From Porphyridium purpureum (lineage: Eukaryota; Rhodophyta; Bangiophyceae; Porphyridiales; Porphyridiaceae), in the NCBI GenBank assembly GCA_008690995.1, contig VRMN01000003.1:1860001-1924000 (forward strand): a stretch of DNA of 64,000 bases, given 5' to 3'. This document shows, one piece after another, positions 9,475 to 18,170 of this stretch; position 1 is the stretch's first letter, and the number at the start of each line of letters is the position of its first letter. The notes beneath the pieces were generated by a model that searched no databases, had not been told where the DNA came from, and saw nothing but the letters and a program-made list of their open reading frames with translations. The position numbers and the translations under genes were made by a program.

Positions 9475-9835
9475 GAGAGAAAACGCCAAAGTGGGAAGCG
9501 AATGGCAAGAGCCTCCTGAAAATATTATGGGTTTTTTGATTCTGGTGACAGGTGAATTGCATGAAAAGTGATACATCTTGGGATGAAGCTGCACAGCCGG
9601 CGTGGTGTCAGCACTCGTGCGCGACCACGCCGAAGTGCGTTTGCTGCGAAGTTGCGAAAGACGGAGCAGAAATCCATCTACACGTGGCTCATGAGAAGGC
9701 CATTTTATTGGTATCGTGCAGCACGTGCGCGACGTCTGAGTGACATAGTGTGAAGTCTTGAGCATTTGCCAACAAAGTACATTTTATACATAGGAAGACA
9801 CATTGACTCACGACCGGGACCGCGCGTGCGGCCGT
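9475..9835. other. Convergent intergenic region, nothing recognised
   Basis: 361 bp between the ends of the small tail-anchored gene (plus) and the TauE/SafE gene (minus). It is expected to hold both 3' UTRs. Short overlapping frames on both strands show no domain. Confidence 0.4.
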
Positions 9836-11320
9836 TCAACTCGCCAGCAGACGTGCTCCCATTACAAGACAGCTGAACAACACCACTTTTCGGAAGTTAT
9901 CCGGGTCCAAGCGCGTGGTGACCCATCGGCCAGCAATAATGCCAAGACAGACAACTGGAAGGCTGGACTTGACAAACTCCATCACGTAGAAATCGTCCAT
10001 GCGGCCCTGCGAAAGATCGTGCGCAATCACTGCGACCGAATTGATCGCACAAACGGCCAGGATACTGGCCCGGACTTCGTTGGCGCGAAAGTCAGTGCCC
10101 TGTGTCCAGAAAACAAGGGGCGGGCCCTGAATGTCAAACGCGCCTCCGAACAAGCCGGCCAAGGATCCCCAGAACACCGACCCACTCTTTGACGCAAACC
10201 ATTTGGGCGCCTTGAGACCTGAGCTAAGATAGACCACAAAGCCCAAGATGACCGCGCCCAGCGTCTTGAGTGCTACGCCAACGTCAACGCAATTCAGCAT
10301 CTCCGCGCCGAACGGAGTGGCGCACACGGACGCAAGGATAACTGGTGCGCAGTCCTTCCACTTGACTTCACGCCAGCTGGGAATCAAGTTGACACTTGAC
10401 ACGAACAAACCGCAGATGGCCGCAATGGGCTGCACGTCCTGCAGCAAGTTCGAGTTTGAGATCCAAGGAAACTGCGTCAGGATACCAACTGAAACAATGG
10501 CGAACCCAAAACCAGTCAGACTCTGTGTAAACGCAGACAGTCCCAGTGCAATCGGCACGACCGAGTTTGGGCTTTGCAAGTGCTGCATGAATCTTTCAAA
10601 AACGCCTTGCTCCGTGGCCGGCGGCAAAAGGTCCATCAGCGGCTCGACTGGAAGCGGCGAGCTCTGGACGCACAGTGACAGAATTAGCGCGAACGCACCG
10701 ACCAGCGCGGCGACATTTGCTGCTGTCAAGGTGTCTGCGTGGAAGAAGAATTCCTGCAGCTCTCGAATCACATCCGTTCTCTTGGTGCGCGGATCTTCTT
10801 TTTGTCGCTCGGCCACCCGGCTTAACCCATCGTCCAGAAAGGCGTCCAGGCTGCTCAGGCGCGACAGGTGGCGTGATGGACTTTCCTCCAGTGATCTGTC
10901 CGCTCGCAACGCGTCGTCCCGAACACTTTCTTCTGGTCTGTTGGGCTGTGGGCTCGCGATATTCACGCGTACTTGCGACGGAATGACAATGGAATTGAGA
11001 CTGCCGAGCGAACGATCTTCTCCTAGAGCGCTCGCAGAATCAGAACCGTCACTCAAGCGGTCAGCCTCTTGCTGAACCTGCTCTGTGCAGCAGCGCAGCG
11101 CGACTCTCCGGCTCCTGCGCGCCGCGCCAGACACCGCGCGCCAACGAGGCAACCCTGCGCCAAAACCACCCGCATGCGTCACGCCAGATCTCGTCTCACC
11201 CCACGCCCTCAGCCCTGCCGCCTGCTTCCCGCCCGCTCCCACGCCAGCCCACCCACCACACGCAAACGCGCCGACCGCATTCTGCCCCATGCGCGCAGTT
11301 CCGCGTTCCTCTCTTGCCAT
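9836..11320 (-). CDS. TauE/SafE-family anion transporter, plastid-type leader
   Basis: The product is 494 aa. The ATG at 11320 (MAREERGTARMG) starts a long Arg/Ala/Gly-rich leader of about 75 residues that resembles a plastid transit peptide. An acidic, Ser-rich linker with a helical stretch follows. From about residue 200 on there are eight or so hydrophobic segments, with LGLSAFTQSLTGFGFAIVSV near the first repeat and GSLAGLFGGAFDIQGPPLVF near the second. The paired Gly-rich repeats are the signature of the TauE/SafE (DUF81) family, which exports sulfite or organosulfonates in bacteria. Membrane anion transport is a good guess; the exact ion and membrane are inference. Confidence 0.85.
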   Translation of the reverse strand: MAREERGTARMGQNAVGAFACGGWAGVGAGGKQAAGLRAWGETRSGVTHAGGFGAGLPRWRAVSGAARRSRRVALRCCTEQVQQEADRLSDGSDSASALGEDRSLGSLNSIVIPSQVRVNIASPQPNRPEESVRDDALRADRSLEESPSRHLSRLSSLDAFLDDGLSRVAERQKEDPRTKRTDVIRELQEFFFHADTLTAANVAALVGAFALILSLCVQSSPLPVEPLMDLLPPATEQGVFERFMQHLQSPNSVVPIALGLSAFTQSLTGFGFAIVSVGILTQFPWISNSNLLQDVQPIAAICGLFVSSVNLIPSWREVKWKDCAPVILASVCATPFGAEMLNCVDVGVALKTLGAVILGFVVYLSSGLKAPKWFASKSGSVFWGSLAGLFGGAFDIQGPPLVFWTQGTDFRANEVRASILAVCAINSVAVIAHDLSQGRMDDFYVMEFVKSSLPVVCLGIIAGRWVTTRLDPDNFRKVVLFSCLVMGARLLAS

Positions 11321-13321
11321 CCGCTTACCTTCCACCCAGAGCGGCACCTGCCGTCTCGTCCGTCACGCCCTTCCTCTCTCTCTCTTTCTCGCACAGTGCG
11401 TACCTGTGTGAATATGAGAGTCTCTCTGTCGCGCCACACGAGTGTGACTGCTGCTTCCTACGTCTCCAATTCACTCACCAGTCTCCCCTCTATCCCTCAC
11501 ACACGCACCATCCACTACTCACTCCAACCCCTCCTTCAATCCCCATGACGCAACTTCATTGCAAACCCGCATGAGCCTTCTTCCTCTTCCTCTTCCGCGT
11601 CTTCTTATGTTCTTCTTATTTGTGTTCCATTAATGCAGTAAGCCTTGTTTTCTATAATGCGAACAGGAAGAGGAAGAAGTACACTCGATCTCGCCGTTCC
11701 ACCTCGCTCGTGGTTGGTTCTTCCACCGCGACAATCAACTACAAAAGAACGCATGCCGCATGAGTCAAGTAGTACGACACAGCTGTACCTCACTGTTCAC
11801 GGAACGTGCTGGAGGGCGATCCAGAAACACGGAAGGGTGTTCCGTGGAAGTACAGCTGACGGGATACGTGGTGTGTGGGCGGTGAAGGGGGTCAGGTGTG
11901 GGTGGGTCAGATGCATTCATGATGAGACTGGACGTGGCGTCCGGCGCTGAAGCATTCGGGGCGATGGAGAACGTTGGTGACGCGCGTAAAGGTTCTTCTT
12001 CGTCTCAAATAAAGATATACATAAATATATGCATTCGTACATGTGCTGGAGATGGCTTTTGCTTTTCCCGTTTTCCTCTCTCCTTTTCTTTCTTCTGTTT
12101 GCTTCCAGACTCGCACAGACAAAGTGGAAGGGTCCAAGCGAGCTCAGCTTTCGGTGGATTGCCGCGGGCGCTGCCGAACCGTGAATGGATCGAATGCTGC
12201 TTTGCTCTGTCTCGCTATCGCAGCCGTGCTCACGACCTGCCACAAGACGTGCTCGATACATAGACAAGAGTCGAGTGCGGAGAGAGACACTGAATCACGT
12301 AGTCTGTCTTTCCAAAAAGCAAAACTCACAAAAAGCCTGACGAGATTGGAAGAGCTGGCGGCAGAAACAATAAGAATATGCTCTGCCGTGGTCACGTCGA
12401 GCACGATAATGATGGCGTTCATACCTTCACGATTGTCTGGTGGCTCCAAGGGGTAAGATTCTGCATCATCACACCAAGAGGACAAGCTACTCAAAGTCCT
12501 GCAAGGAAAAAAAACGGTTGCTGGCGCCGTTGAAATCGCGATGCGTGAATATGCTCCAGGTCGCGGCGAAGCAATTCTAGACCTCGGCGCCGCACCGTGA
12601 CGCCACAAACAGATAGCATGACGTTCGGGCCCAGCTCGAAAAGAGACTAGCAGATGCGCATGCGGCTGTTGCCACCATGGCGGCGCCAGCGCGTTAACGT
12701 GACCAGAGCATTCGAACGCGGACAGGACTGGTTCATCGGAAGGATAGGACGAGTTTCTCCCGACGGCCTCATTGGACCGGAAACTACAAAGGTCTTTCGC
12801 ATTCTCCAAACCTTTTCGCTGGCAGCGGGCCGGTATGTCAAACCCCATTGGAAAGCCAAAGTATCGTTTCTTTCGAGAAACGTGGAGGACCGTGAGAACT
12901 CAAAACCACATGCCTCTCCGGTATCCTCCTTGTGTGCGCCTGCGAACACGCATTACTGCAGTGCCGCTTCTCCATGGACATGTGCAGCTCCCTCTGCGGC
13001 GGGCGCGGGCCCTTCAGATCGCACCCACTGCCATCACATGCAGTGTTTGGCTGGGCGCTCGAGCCGCCCGTCAATTCAGCTACTAGTGCTGACGCCGGCG
13101 CGTGCGCGTGGCTTGCCGGTGCCGCAGCCGCACCAGCCGCACCAGCCGCCGAAGCCCTCGGTGCCACTGCGACCGATGCCTCTCTCCTCAGCTTGTTCTA
13201 TGACATGATGCCCACGCCTTCTGGCGCGGCTAGGTTCTGACACTGCCCCTCGGTCTGTCGCGTCATCCGATGGCGGGCAGGAGGCTGGAGAGCGCCAGAG
13301 GAGACGTGGTGCAGCCGTGTG
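11321..13321. other. 2 kb stretch without a resolved gene; possible spliced gene on minus strand
   Basis: Several frames of 100-230 codons overlap on both strands and none shows a domain, so I list none as a gene. It has an inverted pair CTGTAC (11783-11788) and GTACAG (11850-11855). On the minus strand there is a very good acceptor (T-run then CCTTGCAG ending at 12499) and a GTATG donor at 12424. They enclose an open 74-bp segment at 12425-12498. Further downstream GTGAGT also occurs. This suggests an intron-containing gene that I cannot assemble. The part just before 13322 should contain the promoter of the next gene. Confidence 0.35.
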
Positions 13322-14548
13322 ATGGGGATGAAGCTGGGTGAGAAGCTGCGGAGATGGACGATGCAAGCGAATCTGTGGTCTGGAAAAGGCCAGGGAAGTA
13401 GTTTGTTGTTTTGTCATCGGCGGTATGGAACCGGCCTGGTGAGTCGCGATCCGTCGAGATTCACACGGCTGCTTCTGGCAAGTGACCGCGTGATAACACG
13501 TGCAAAGGATTTCAACAAGTTTATAGATCCTGAGCTTGTGAGTGGGATCGACGGGACTGCCTATGCTCCGAGATATGCTGTGCTCGCGTCCTCGTCGCGC
13601 GGGCCGGAACATTGCGCGATGCTGCGACCCTCGATGGAAGAACTAGATCAGAACAACGCGCTTGCATGGCATGCTCAGATTTTTTTGCGCGCATGGCAGT
13701 TTCTGAAATCCTTAGGCGTCGTGCAGCGTGAGCCGAAGAGGCGGTATTTCATGCTGCGAGACGGCGAGCTGTACGATTTCACACATTCGGACTTTGTTGA
13801 GCGCGGGTGGGATCCAAACATGGAACTCAGACGGCCGTTTGATTTGCGCGAGATCATGCCGATAGCAAATTTAGCCGCTGGCTCAGTTTTGGAGCTCGTC
13901 AACTCGGGAGACATACAAGCACTGCAGCCACTTATGGACCCAGTCGCGTATTCCGAGATCAGCTCGTATGTTGCTCGCGAAGAAGCGTGTTTGCTTCCTC
14001 CGCGAGAGCCATTCCAGCATTTCTCAGCGGTCCCTGAAGCTCTGTGTTGCGCGAAGACGACTCTCGAAATTCGAACTGGGGCGGGGGAACCGCTGCAACA
14101 AGACAAGGAGTGGCTGCAACAGCATGTGGAATCCGCGGACGGATCAGCGTGGAAGGCCTATTTTCACTTGGTTCTTGACCTGCCCATGCGCCTTGAATTT
14201 CAGCGCCAAGGAGATCCATCGACCACAACGGCGTTTACAATCGTACGGATGGACTTCATAACCCCAGCGTGGCAGCTGTCGCTCGCGCAGACCATGTTGG
14301 CCAAGAAGAGTTGGATGGGTCCATTGCAAGACACGCCTCCACGCGAATTCCCTGAAGACGTTAGCGAGACCATCTTGCACGAAGTGGTCGACGGTATCCT
14401 GGACGATATGTACGTTTTCAAGCATACGCCTGAACTCGAAACGACGGACGCTGAAAAAGACGGACAGATGCTCAAGCCAGATTGGATTCTCCACCAGATT
14501 CTGCCCGGCCCAGGCTTGCAATCTTTCAAAAGGTTGGCATTCATGTAG
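13322..14548 (+). CDS. Unknown protein, probably mitochondrial
   Basis: The product is 408 aa. The start is the ATG at 13322 (MGMKLGEKLRRWTMQANLW); the frame opens one codon earlier only at a GTG. The N-terminal 40 residues are basic and amphipathic, like a mitochondrial presequence. The body is soluble and mixed helix/strand, with LKSLGVVQREPKRRYF, RRPFDLREIMPIANL and AAGSVLELVNSGDIQALQ. The last of these vaguely recalls Tim44/mL45-type domains, but I cannot claim homology. The codon pattern and long clean frame support a real gene. It lies upstream of, and on the same strand as, the ABC1 kinase. Confidence 0.7.
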   Translation: MGMKLGEKLRRWTMQANLWSGKGQGSSLLFCHRRYGTGLVSRDPSRFTRLLLASDRVITRAKDFNKFIDPELVSGIDGTAYAPRYAVLASSSRGPEHCAMLRPSMEELDQNNALAWHAQIFLRAWQFLKSLGVVQREPKRRYFMLRDGELYDFTHSDFVERGWDPNMELRRPFDLREIMPIANLAAGSVLELVNSGDIQALQPLMDPVAYSEISSYVAREEACLLPPREPFQHFSAVPEALCCAKTTLEIRTGAGEPLQQDKEWLQQHVESADGSAWKAYFHLVLDLPMRLEFQRQGDPSTTTAFTIVRMDFITPAWQLSLAQTMLAKKSWMGPLQDTPPREFPEDVSETILHEVVDGILDDMYVFKHTPELETTDAEKDGQMLKPDWILHQILPGPGLQSFKRLAFM

Positions 14549-14861
14549 CACAGCGCTCAGCCAAGCATAGGATTAACTACATCGCAAAGTAAAAATGTAA
14601 GAGGTGCTACAGACAGGGCGACATGCGCAGTAGATGAGGATAAAGGGGAAGATTTATCGCGCCAGCAGCATTGCCGCAACTTTCTACCAAGTCGCATGCT
14701 GCTTGAGACACTTCTGTCCTTCCACGTTCATCGAGATCCATGACATGTTCAAGTGGTAGAATGAAACAAATGACTCTGGTTTAGTGGAGAGGGCGAGCTT
14801 GTGGCGGGACGTGGACTGGAGACGGCTGCAGGGAGCTCGAAGGGACGGAACGACGTGGGAA
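14549..14861. promoter_or_regulatory. Intergenic/promoter region of the ABC1 kinase gene
   Basis: 313 bp between two plus-strand genes. It should contain the 3' end of the unknown mitochondrial gene and the promoter and leader of the kinase. No distinct motif was recognised. A GTG-initiated extension (from 14784) exists but is taken as 5' UTR. Confidence 0.4.
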
Positions 14862-16685
14862 ATGGTGCCCGCATTCGTGTTCTCTGCGACCCCGACAGGC
14901 GCGACGCGCGACGCACTGGTGCAGTCGAAAAGACTGCAGGTGCGTCGGCAGGAATGCCGCGCGTGTCGGCGCTCCATGCGCGCGGCGGTGTCGTCGGGCA
15001 CTGATGCGGCGGGCTCCGAGATCGCGTCACCTGGACAAGCAGTGGTCATGCCGAAGCCTCTTACGTCGTATGAAAGGATCAAGCGCTCTGTGACCTTTTG
15101 GTCTCGCGTCGTGCCCATTTTGCTCAAGTATCGGCAGACAAAACGCCGAATCGAGTCGTCGAGCACCTACCTGTCCAAGCAGGAGCGGGAAGAAATTTGG
15201 AATCAAACGCACGAGTGGGGCTCAGATGAGCTGATTAATGTCATTCAGGAGCTCAAAGGCTTTTATGTCAAGTCGGGACAGGTGATTTCTTCGCGCGTAG
15301 ATTTGTTCCCTGAACCATACATTCGCAAGCTCTCGGTGCTGCAGGATTCTATTGAACCAATCGATACTGCCATAGTCAAAGAAATCGTGAGACAAGAGCT
15401 CCTCGAAGGCGAGCCTCTTGAAACCCTCTTTTCGCACTTTGAGGAGAAGCCGCTCGGCTCAGCGTCCATTGCCCAGGTTCACCGCGCTGTGCTCGTGGAC
15501 GGGCGCATAGTGGCTGTTAAAGTGCAGCGGCCGGCAGAAGAGCCCAAACTACGCGCAGATATTGCAAATCTCAAGCTGTTTGCCAAGCGTTTCCGAGAGC
15601 AACTTCCCGCAGACTACTTTATTATTTTTTCCGAGCTTGAGCGTGCGCTGTACAATGAGCTCGACTTCCAGAGTGAGGCGCTCAATCAAGAGAAAATTCA
15701 CGCTACCATTGCACATCTTCCAAACGGTCAACTAGCAGAGCCGCCACTGGTAGTGCCCCGACCGATTCCTGGCCTTGTGACGCGCAAGGTGCTCGTTATG
15801 GAATTTGTCCAAGGCCTACCCCTGCTCAAGGCCCAGGCGGCCATGAAGGAGCGTGGGTATGCTGCAAGCTCTCCAGAGAGCCGTCTTGTGGGACTCCGCC
15901 TTTTGGAGTCGCTCACCGAGGCCTACAGCCGGCAAGTCTTTGGCTCAGGAATCTTGCATGGTGACGCACATCCGGGAAATATTCTGGTGCTACCGGAAGC
16001 ATCTGGTTTCGCGCTGATTGACTGCGGGCAGGTGAAACAGCTCTCGGGCAGCTTACAGCAGCTTTTGGCTCGCACTATGTTGTGCGTGCGTGACTTTGGA
16101 GACTTTGGAAAGGGCTCCAGCGCCTTCCCGCGAGCCAAGGTTGCGGAGCTCGCGGGCCTTGTGCGCGAGTTCGGCGTTCAAGTGAATGGCGTTGATGAGG
16201 AGCAGCAGGACAATGTGCTGGCCTCCTGTGGCTTGGTTTTATTTGGGCCTTCCAATATGGAGCGATTGCCCGGAGGTCTGAGTCCGCGTGAACTGGATCC
16301 TAATTCTCCAATCAAGCAGGTGAGCTCGTTTCCGCAAGAGCTGGTGATGTTGGGGCGTGCGACCATTTTGATCAAAGGGCTTGCAGCGCGTTTAAATATT
16401 CCCTGGTTCCTCGCTGAAAAATGGGCTCCCGCGGCTGAGCAGGCGCTGCAGTGTGGAGTCGAAGGCTGCTACCGCGTGCCTGTATACGCCAAGCCGCCGC
16501 CACCAGTTGGCGCAGCGCAGCTGCCCCTCAGATCTTCCGCCACGGCAGGCCGGCCAAAGTTCCGTGAGGTTGTTAGCTTGTTCCGATCCTGGGCGAAGGG
16601 AAAGTCAATCGAGATGCTTCCAGCTAGCGCTAAATCCGTGCTTGCCGAGCGCGCCCTTGCAAAGCAACTGGAAGAAAACAAATAA
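14862..16685 (+). CDS. ABC1-family atypical kinase, plastid type
   Basis: The product is 607 aa. The first ~45 residues (MVPAFVFSATPTGATRDALV onward) are basic and Ser/Ala-rich, as in a plastid leader. Core motifs of the ABC1/ADCK/UbiB family are present. These are the KxGQ motif as KSGQ (about 137-140), the Ala-rich loop SASIAQVH (about 200-207) in place of a normal glycine loop, VAVKVQRP, the catalytic HGDAHPGNIL, and LIDCGQV in the DFG position. Family members act on quinone or prenyl-lipid metabolism in mitochondria and plastids. The leader and similarity to plant ABC1K proteins suggest the plastid. The stop overlaps an AATAAA; the next gene on the other strand ends only 9 bp away. Confidence 0.9.
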   Translation: MVPAFVFSATPTGATRDALVQSKRLQVRRQECRACRRSMRAAVSSGTDAAGSEIASPGQAVVMPKPLTSYERIKRSVTFWSRVVPILLKYRQTKRRIESSSTYLSKQEREEIWNQTHEWGSDELINVIQELKGFYVKSGQVISSRVDLFPEPYIRKLSVLQDSIEPIDTAIVKEIVRQELLEGEPLETLFSHFEEKPLGSASIAQVHRAVLVDGRIVAVKVQRPAEEPKLRADIANLKLFAKRFREQLPADYFIIFSELERALYNELDFQSEALNQEKIHATIAHLPNGQLAEPPLVVPRPIPGLVTRKVLVMEFVQGLPLLKAQAAMKERGYAASSPESRLVGLRLLESLTEAYSRQVFGSGILHGDAHPGNILVLPEASGFALIDCGQVKQLSGSLQQLLARTMLCVRDFGDFGKGSSAFPRAKVAELAGLVREFGVQVNGVDEEQQDNVLASCGLVLFGPSNMERLPGGLSPRELDPNSPIKQVSSFPQELVMLGRATILIKGLAARLNIPWFLAEKWAPAAEQALQCGVEGCYRVPVYAKPPPPVGAAQLPLRSSATAGRPKFREVVSLFRSWAKGKSIEMLPASAKSVLAERALAKQLEENK

Positions 16686-16694
16686 ATACATTGA

Positions 16695-18170
16695 CTATGT
16701 CCTCTCCGGTTCTGCGCGATGTGAGAAGCCGTAGATGTTGCTTAGGTTATCTGTAGTGGTGCACCACGCCTTATAGACAGTGCCCATTTCGTCTGGAGAC
16801 ACAAGGCGAACAAAGTCCTTCTGCAGTTTTGCCAATTCTTGCTCTGACGTGCCCGCCTTTGCCGCAAGCGCCTGAAAGCGCTCGCGGATTCCCAGCTCAA
16901 CCAAAAAGTCGGCTTGAGTGACCATACCATGCTCACATAGCCCATGCACATACTCCACGCCTTGTTTCCGACTGTGCATGACATTGTCCACAGCGCTCGA
17001 CAGCGCCCCGAAATCCACATCCGCGGTCAGGTCAGCCTCGCCTGGTGCAGTCAGAATGTGTTGAAATTGATGCCGCTGAATGGCTCGGACGGACGAGGCG
17101 ATGGGGCCGCCATTACCATAGTCGATAACAAGTGCAGAACCACCAGGCACGCTCCGCCTCATAACGTCGAGCACGAGCTCCATCACAACGAGTGCCTCTG
17201 GGCAGATCTCCACGCAGCCGCCAGGAAGCGCCTTCGTCTCGAGCGCGGAGACGACGCGCTCCTTGTACGCCGGAGCGTCCATGTACATGCACGCTTTGGT
17301 GCGCGCGCGCGACACCACCATGGATAATTGGTCCTTCTCATCGGCAGCCACCATTTTTTCTCTCCACACCGCAAGCGCGGGGTCCCACACGAGTTGATGC
17401 ACAGGCAGGGCGTCGAAGAATTCTTGCGCTAAGAAAATCGGTGCAGCGTTAAATGAATCCTTACTTGCGTGATACGCATGTACCGAATCGAACCAGTGCA
17501 CTTTTAGTCCGCCGCCGGCCTCATCCATAAAGGGCTGCAACTTGGCCTGCTGCATTTCTCGAAGTTTCGAACTGGCCTCGACCAAATGCAGCTCAAGTCG
17601 ATCGGCCCACCGCGGGCTCTTTAGAAGTGTCTTGATGGCACGCAGCGCGTCCGCAATCATTGTTCCACGGCCCGGACCCAGTTCGACGAGCTCGATCTTC
17701 GACCTTAACGGCAGCTTGTGCATGATCGTCACACACCAGACTCCGACGAGCTCTCCGAACGTTTGCGAGACCTCCGGTGCGGTAACAAAGTCTCCGCTCG
17801 CGCCAAACACATCGCTCTTGCTGTAGTATCCAAGCGTATTATGCGTCAGACACTGTTTCATGAACTCGGCAACGGACATGGGTTGCGACGCTCGGATAGT
17901 CCGCGCGAGTAGCCTCCCCAGAGCGGTACTCGGGACCGGCGCGTTGAGGCTCGCAGGTGACGGGCCGACGCTCTCGCCTTCACCACTCGCATAGAATTGT
18001 GTTTGTCCCCTGAGCCCAGATCGATCAATCTTGATCTCTGTGAAGCTTTCGTCGCCTCCATCACTCGCGCGGCTGCTCAGTGCGCGACCACACGCGGCGC
18101 GAAAGCTTTGCCCAAGCAACGGCGACGCTTGGCACAGCCGCCACCCTCTTCCAGCCGCTAGCGCGCGCAT
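16695..18170 (-). CDS. NDUFAF7: NDUFAF7/MidA-type protein arginine methyltransferase
   Basis: The product is 491 aa. It starts at ATG 18170 (MRALAAGRGWRLCQ), giving an Arg/Ala-rich mitochondrial presequence. The conserved SAM-methyltransferase region is clear: NTLGYYSKSDVFGASGDF, TAPEVSQTFGELVGVW, the SAM loop VELGPGRGTM (about 162-171), then FDALPVHQLV and DYGNGG. NDUFAF7 methylates an arginine of the complex I subunit NDUFS2 in the mitochondrial matrix and is needed for early complex I assembly (known for human and Dictyostelium/MidA). Length and motif order match the family. It is convergent with the ABC1 kinase gene. Confidence 0.93.
   Translation of the reverse strand: MRALAAGRGWRLCQASPLLGQSFRAACGRALSSRASDGGDESFTEIKIDRSGLRGQTQFYASGEGESVGPSPASLNAPVPSTALGRLLARTIRASQPMSVAEFMKQCLTHNTLGYYSKSDVFGASGDFVTAPEVSQTFGELVGVWCVTIMHKLPLRSKIELVELGPGRGTMIADALRAIKTLLKSPRWADRLELHLVEASSKLREMQQAKLQPFMDEAGGGLKVHWFDSVHAYHASKDSFNAAPIFLAQEFFDALPVHQLVWDPALAVWREKMVAADEKDQLSMVVSRARTKACMYMDAPAYKERVVSALETKALPGGCVEICPEALVVMELVLDVMRRSVPGGSALVIDYGNGGPIASSVRAIQRHQFQHILTAPGEADLTADVDFGALSSAVDNVMHSRKQGVEYVHGLCEHGMVTQADFLVELGIRERFQALAAKAGTSEQELAKLQKDFVRLVSPDEMGTVYKAWCTTTDNLSNIYGFSHRAEPERT

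Noticed and set aside
11069-11548. 159-codon plus-strand frame opposite the start of the TauE/SafE gene
   Set aside because: It is the shadow of the basic leader of the minus-strand gene followed by C/T-rich promoter DNA.
12144-12848. 234-codon minus-strand frame
   Set aside because: Its composition is uneven, there is no domain, and it contains good splice signals; if anything is coded here it is probably spliced differently.
12654-13240. Overlapping plus-strand frames of 102-184 codons before the 13322 gene
   Set aside because: They overlap in different frames, are Pro/Ala/Ser-rich by composition, and have no homology I can recognise.
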